Below, in pieces: positions 7,293 to 8,740 of a stretch of DNA of 8,740 nucleotides. A model generated the notes under the pieces. The model was not told the DNA's origin. It did no database searches and was given only the letters and a program-made list of their open reading frames with translations. Both the position numbers and the translations under genes were made by a program. The first letter of the stretch is position 1, and the number at the start of each line of letters is the position of its first letter. This DNA comes from Candidatus Aminicenantota bacterium (GTDB lineage: Bacteria > Acidobacteriota > Aminicenantia > Aminicenantales > Aminicenantaceae): contig JAUWTR010000039.1 of NCBI GenBank assembly GCA_030614645.1, forward strand, positions 1 to 8,740, in the 5' to 3' direction.

Positions 7293-8483
7293 TTATACAA
7301 TTTCAATAGCCATAGCCACCGCATCTCCGCCGCCGAGGCAGAGAGAGGCAACGCCTTTTTTAAGTCCCCTGTGTTTCAGAGCATAGATCAGGGTCGTCAA
7401 TATACGGGCTCCGGTCGCACCTATAGGGTGTCCCAGAGCTACTGCTCCGCCGTGTACATTGATCTTTTCCCGGTCCAGACCCATGTCCTTTATCAAAACC
7501 ACAAGCTGGGAGGCGAACGCTTCGTTTATCTCAAAAAGATCGACCTCTTCTATTTTCCAGCCAATATTAGCCAGAAGCTTTTCAATCGCTCCCTTGGGCG
7601 CATACATTACCATTTTTGGTTCCAGGGCATTTGAGGCTGAGCCTATAATCCTGGCCAGCGGTTTAAGTCCCTTTTCCTTTACAGCATCCTCAGAGGCCAC
7701 AACAACAGCCGCAGCCCCGTCATTTATAGAAGACGCATTTCCGGCTGTAACTGTCCCACTTTTTTTAAAAACAGGCCGAAGTTTTGTTAATTTTTCCAAA
7801 GTTGCATCTTTTCGCGGCCCTTCATCTGTAGCAAAGATGATCGGGTCCCGCTTTCTCTGCGGCACCTCGACCGGGACGATTTCTTCCCTAAAATAGCCTT
7901 TTTCGATAGCGTGAATGGCCTTCTTGTGGCTGCTGGCAGCATATTCGTCCTGCTGATCCCGGGTGGCCCCGAATTTTTCTGCGATTACTTCTCCTGTGAT
8001 ACCCATATGCTGGTTATCAAAAGCACACCACAGTCCATCCAAGATCATGGCGTCTTTTAATTTGATATCACCCATTTTGATACCATTTCGAGCGCCCCAC
8101 ATAAGATGCGGCGCCTGGCTCATACTCTCCATGCCGCCGGCTACGACGATCTCATTTTCTTCCAGCCAGATGGAGTTGGCCGCCAGGCCTACTGCTTTTA
8201 AGGCCGAACCGCAGACTTTATTTATGGCGAAACTGTTTACTGTTGCCGGGATCCCGCCTTTGATTAGAGCCTGCTTGGCCGGAGCCTGACCCATCCCTGC
8301 TGAAACAACGTTTCCCATGATCACTTCGCCAACATCTTCGCCTGTGATCCCTGCTCTTTTAAGCGTTTCCTTAATAGCAAAACCACCCAGGTCGGTTGCG
8401 TTAAAATTTTTCAGCGTTCCCAGAAAGCTGCCTATGGCAGTCCGGGCCGCACTGACAATGAAAACTTCTCTTAATTCACACAT
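7293..8483 (-). CDS. atoB: Acetyl-CoA C-acetyltransferase (thiolase)
   Basis: A 396-residue thiolase, full length for the family. It condenses two acetyl-CoA to acetoacetyl-CoA or performs the reverse cleavage in the cytoplasm. The acyl-accepting cysteine is C91 in [11 protein letters not shown]. The second catalytic set is H352 in [10 protein letters not shown] and C382 in [13 protein letters not shown], and the NEAFA motif is intact. AAGGA lies 7 bases before the ATG, and the start gives the normal family N-terminus ([16 protein letters not shown]). It is the first recognised gene of a minus-strand cluster with hbd and recA. The 84 bases upstream are AT-rich and carry a perfect 15-base palindrome that may be an operator. 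The same enzyme is called thlA, phaA or atoB in different organisms. A broader-substrate 3-ketoacyl-CoA thiolase is possible but the motifs fit the biosynthetic-type acetyl-CoA branch. Confidence 0.95.
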   Translation of the reverse strand: MCELREVFIVSAARTAIGSFLGTLKNFNATDLGGFAIKETLKRAGITGEDVGEVIMGNVVSAGMGQAPAKQALIKGGIPATVNSFAINKVCGSALKAVGLAANSIWLEENEIVVAGGMESMSQAPHLMWGARNGIKMGDIKLKDAMILDGLWCAFDNQHMGITGEVIAEKFGATRDQQDEYAASSHKKAIHAIEKGYFREEIVPVEVPQRKRDPIIFATDEGPRKDATLEKLTKLRPVFKKSGTVTAGNASSINDGAAAVVVASEDAVKEKGLKPLARIIGSASNALEPKMVMYAPKGAIEKLLANIGWKIEEVDLFEINEAFASQLVVLIKDMGLDREKINVHGGAVALGHPIGATGARILTTLIYALKHRGLKKGVASLCLGGGDAVAMAIEIV

Positions 8484-8544
8484 TAATTATTCCTTTTGGT
8501 TAGATTAAATAGCACTATATTTTTTTATCATAATTGAGGGATAT

Positions 8545-8559
8545 AGTAAACAATTTACT
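8545..8559. promoter_or_regulatory. Perfect palindrome AGTAAACAATTTACT, candidate operator of the thiolase-hbd cluster
   Basis: Two 6-base arms (AGTAAA and TTTACT) flank CAA, 62 bases upstream of the thiolase start. The symmetry, length and location fit a dimeric repressor site, but I recognise no specific regulator. On the minus strand a TATGAT -10-like string lies just downstream of it, with TTGTTT as a possible -35 at a short 15-base spacing. The promoter call is therefore weak. Confidence 0.35.
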
Positions 8560-8585
8560 GGCCTGACCTATTCATAAAAAAATGG
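8550..8585 (+). repeat. Dispersed ~35-base repeat, copy 2
   Basis: This segment aligns with 3037-3071 at about 30 of 36 columns and overlaps the palindrome at 8545-8559 and the left arm of the inverted repeat at 8575-8589. As in copy 1, the A-run is followed directly by ATGG. The reading frame opened here on the plus strand stops after 11 codons. Confidence 0.5.
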
Positions 8586-8687
8586 CGATGTTTTTATTGT
8601 TAATTTCTTTTCAATGACATGCAAGATTTTTTCAAGAATGATTATTGAAACTTTTTTCTTGTTTTTATTTTTAATTATAATCGCCAT
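8568..8687 (-). CDS. Possible 39-residue small protein, unknown function
   Basis: On the minus strand, GGAGAG (8695-8700) lies 7 bases before an ATG at 8687, an ideally placed Shine-Dalgarno. The ORF runs to TAG at 8568-8570. The product starts MAIIIKNKNKKKVS and ends TSPFFYE; it is Lys/Ile-rich, basic, and has no clear signal or membrane segment. It is co-directional with the thiolase gene, 84 bases upstream. The codons are extremely AT-rich compared with the neighbouring genes, and the start and end of the ORF coincide with the arms of a perfect inverted repeat. This could therefore be a leader peptide, a small gene, or an accidental ORF in a non-coding element. I do not recognise it. Confidence 0.3.
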   Translation of the reverse strand: MAIIIKNKNKKKVSIIILEKILHVIEKKLTIKTSPFFYE

Positions 8688-8694
8688 TTTTTTA
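8575..8694. repeat. 120-base AT-rich element bounded by 15-base perfect inverted repeats
   Basis: TAAAAAAATGGCGAT (8575-8589) is exactly complementary to ATCGCCATTTTTTTA (8680-8694). A second inverted pair lies inside: TTTCAAT (8609-8615) and ATTGAAA (8644-8650). Imperfect direct repeats (GTTTTTATTGTTAAT at 8590 and GTTTTTATTTTTAAT at 8661) lie just inside the arms. The layout resembles a miniature inverted-repeat element, although no target-site duplication is visible. As RNA it could form a long hairpin that hides the start codon of the small minus-strand ORF. The remaining 8695-8740 is more GC-rich and holds no gene that I can identify. Confidence 0.45.
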
Positions 8695-8740
8695 CTCTCC
8701 GGGCGAGCCGATCTCACAGCACCTGCTTCGTTACAGGGCA

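Noticed and set aside
6755..7309. Long plus-strand ORF of 184 codons opposite hbd
   Set aside because: It lies antisense to a clearly conserved enzyme, is Ser/Ile-rich as expected from a complementary frame, and has no recognisable domain.
8582..8617. Plus-strand ORF starting at the ATG after repeat copy 2
   Set aside because: It ends after 11 codons and has no RBS.

Overview
The window carries six well-supported protein genes in two convergent groups, plus AT-rich, repeat-containing non-coding DNA at the right edge. The genes suggest an anaerobic or fermentative bacterium of moderate G+C. One gene has a Tat-type export signal and another a signal-peptide-like N-terminus, so proteins act outside the cytoplasm. 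The combination of a Tat-exported M24 peptidase, an NhaC-type antiporter and a serine hydrolase fused to TPRs is compatible with an Aminicenantes/Acidobacteriota-like or other deep anaerobic lineage. This is a weak inference, and a clostridial origin cannot be excluded from sequence alone.

Left, plus strand (313-5278): three co-directional, closely spaced genes. They encode a Tat-exported Xaa-Pro-type aminopeptidase (M24 fold, all five metal ligands present), an NhaC-family Na+/H+ antiporter-like membrane protein 14 bases downstream, and, 38 bases further on, a secreted or membrane-anchored class C beta-lactamase-fold serine hydrolase with C-terminal TPR-like repeats. They look like one operon for extracytoplasmic hydrolysis of peptides or amides coupled to ion or solute exchange. 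The first 312 bases hold no convincing gene but contain several nested inverted repeats.

Right, minus strand (8483 down to 5308): acetyl-CoA acetyltransferase, 3-hydroxybutyryl-CoA dehydrogenase and recA. The first two are only 11 bases apart, are probably translationally coupled, and together interconvert acetyl-CoA and 3-hydroxybutyryl-CoA (butyrate or short-chain beta-oxidation type metabolism). Crotonase and acyl-CoA dehydrogenase genes are absent from the window. recA follows after a 63-base gap filled by two palindromes. It has a good RBS but no recognisable LexA box, and its DNA-binding loop L2 has an unusual sequence. recA and the serine hydrolase gene converge with a 29-base gap and no clear terminator.

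The 8484-8740 region upstream of the thiolase gene contains a perfect 15-base palindrome, a 15-base perfect inverted repeat flanking a roughly 120-base AT-rich element, and a 39-codon minus-strand ORF with a good Shine-Dalgarno. It also holds a second copy of a roughly 35-base sequence found immediately before the serine hydrolase start codon. I recognise no complete mobile element, tRNA, rRNA, CRISPR array or known riboswitch.
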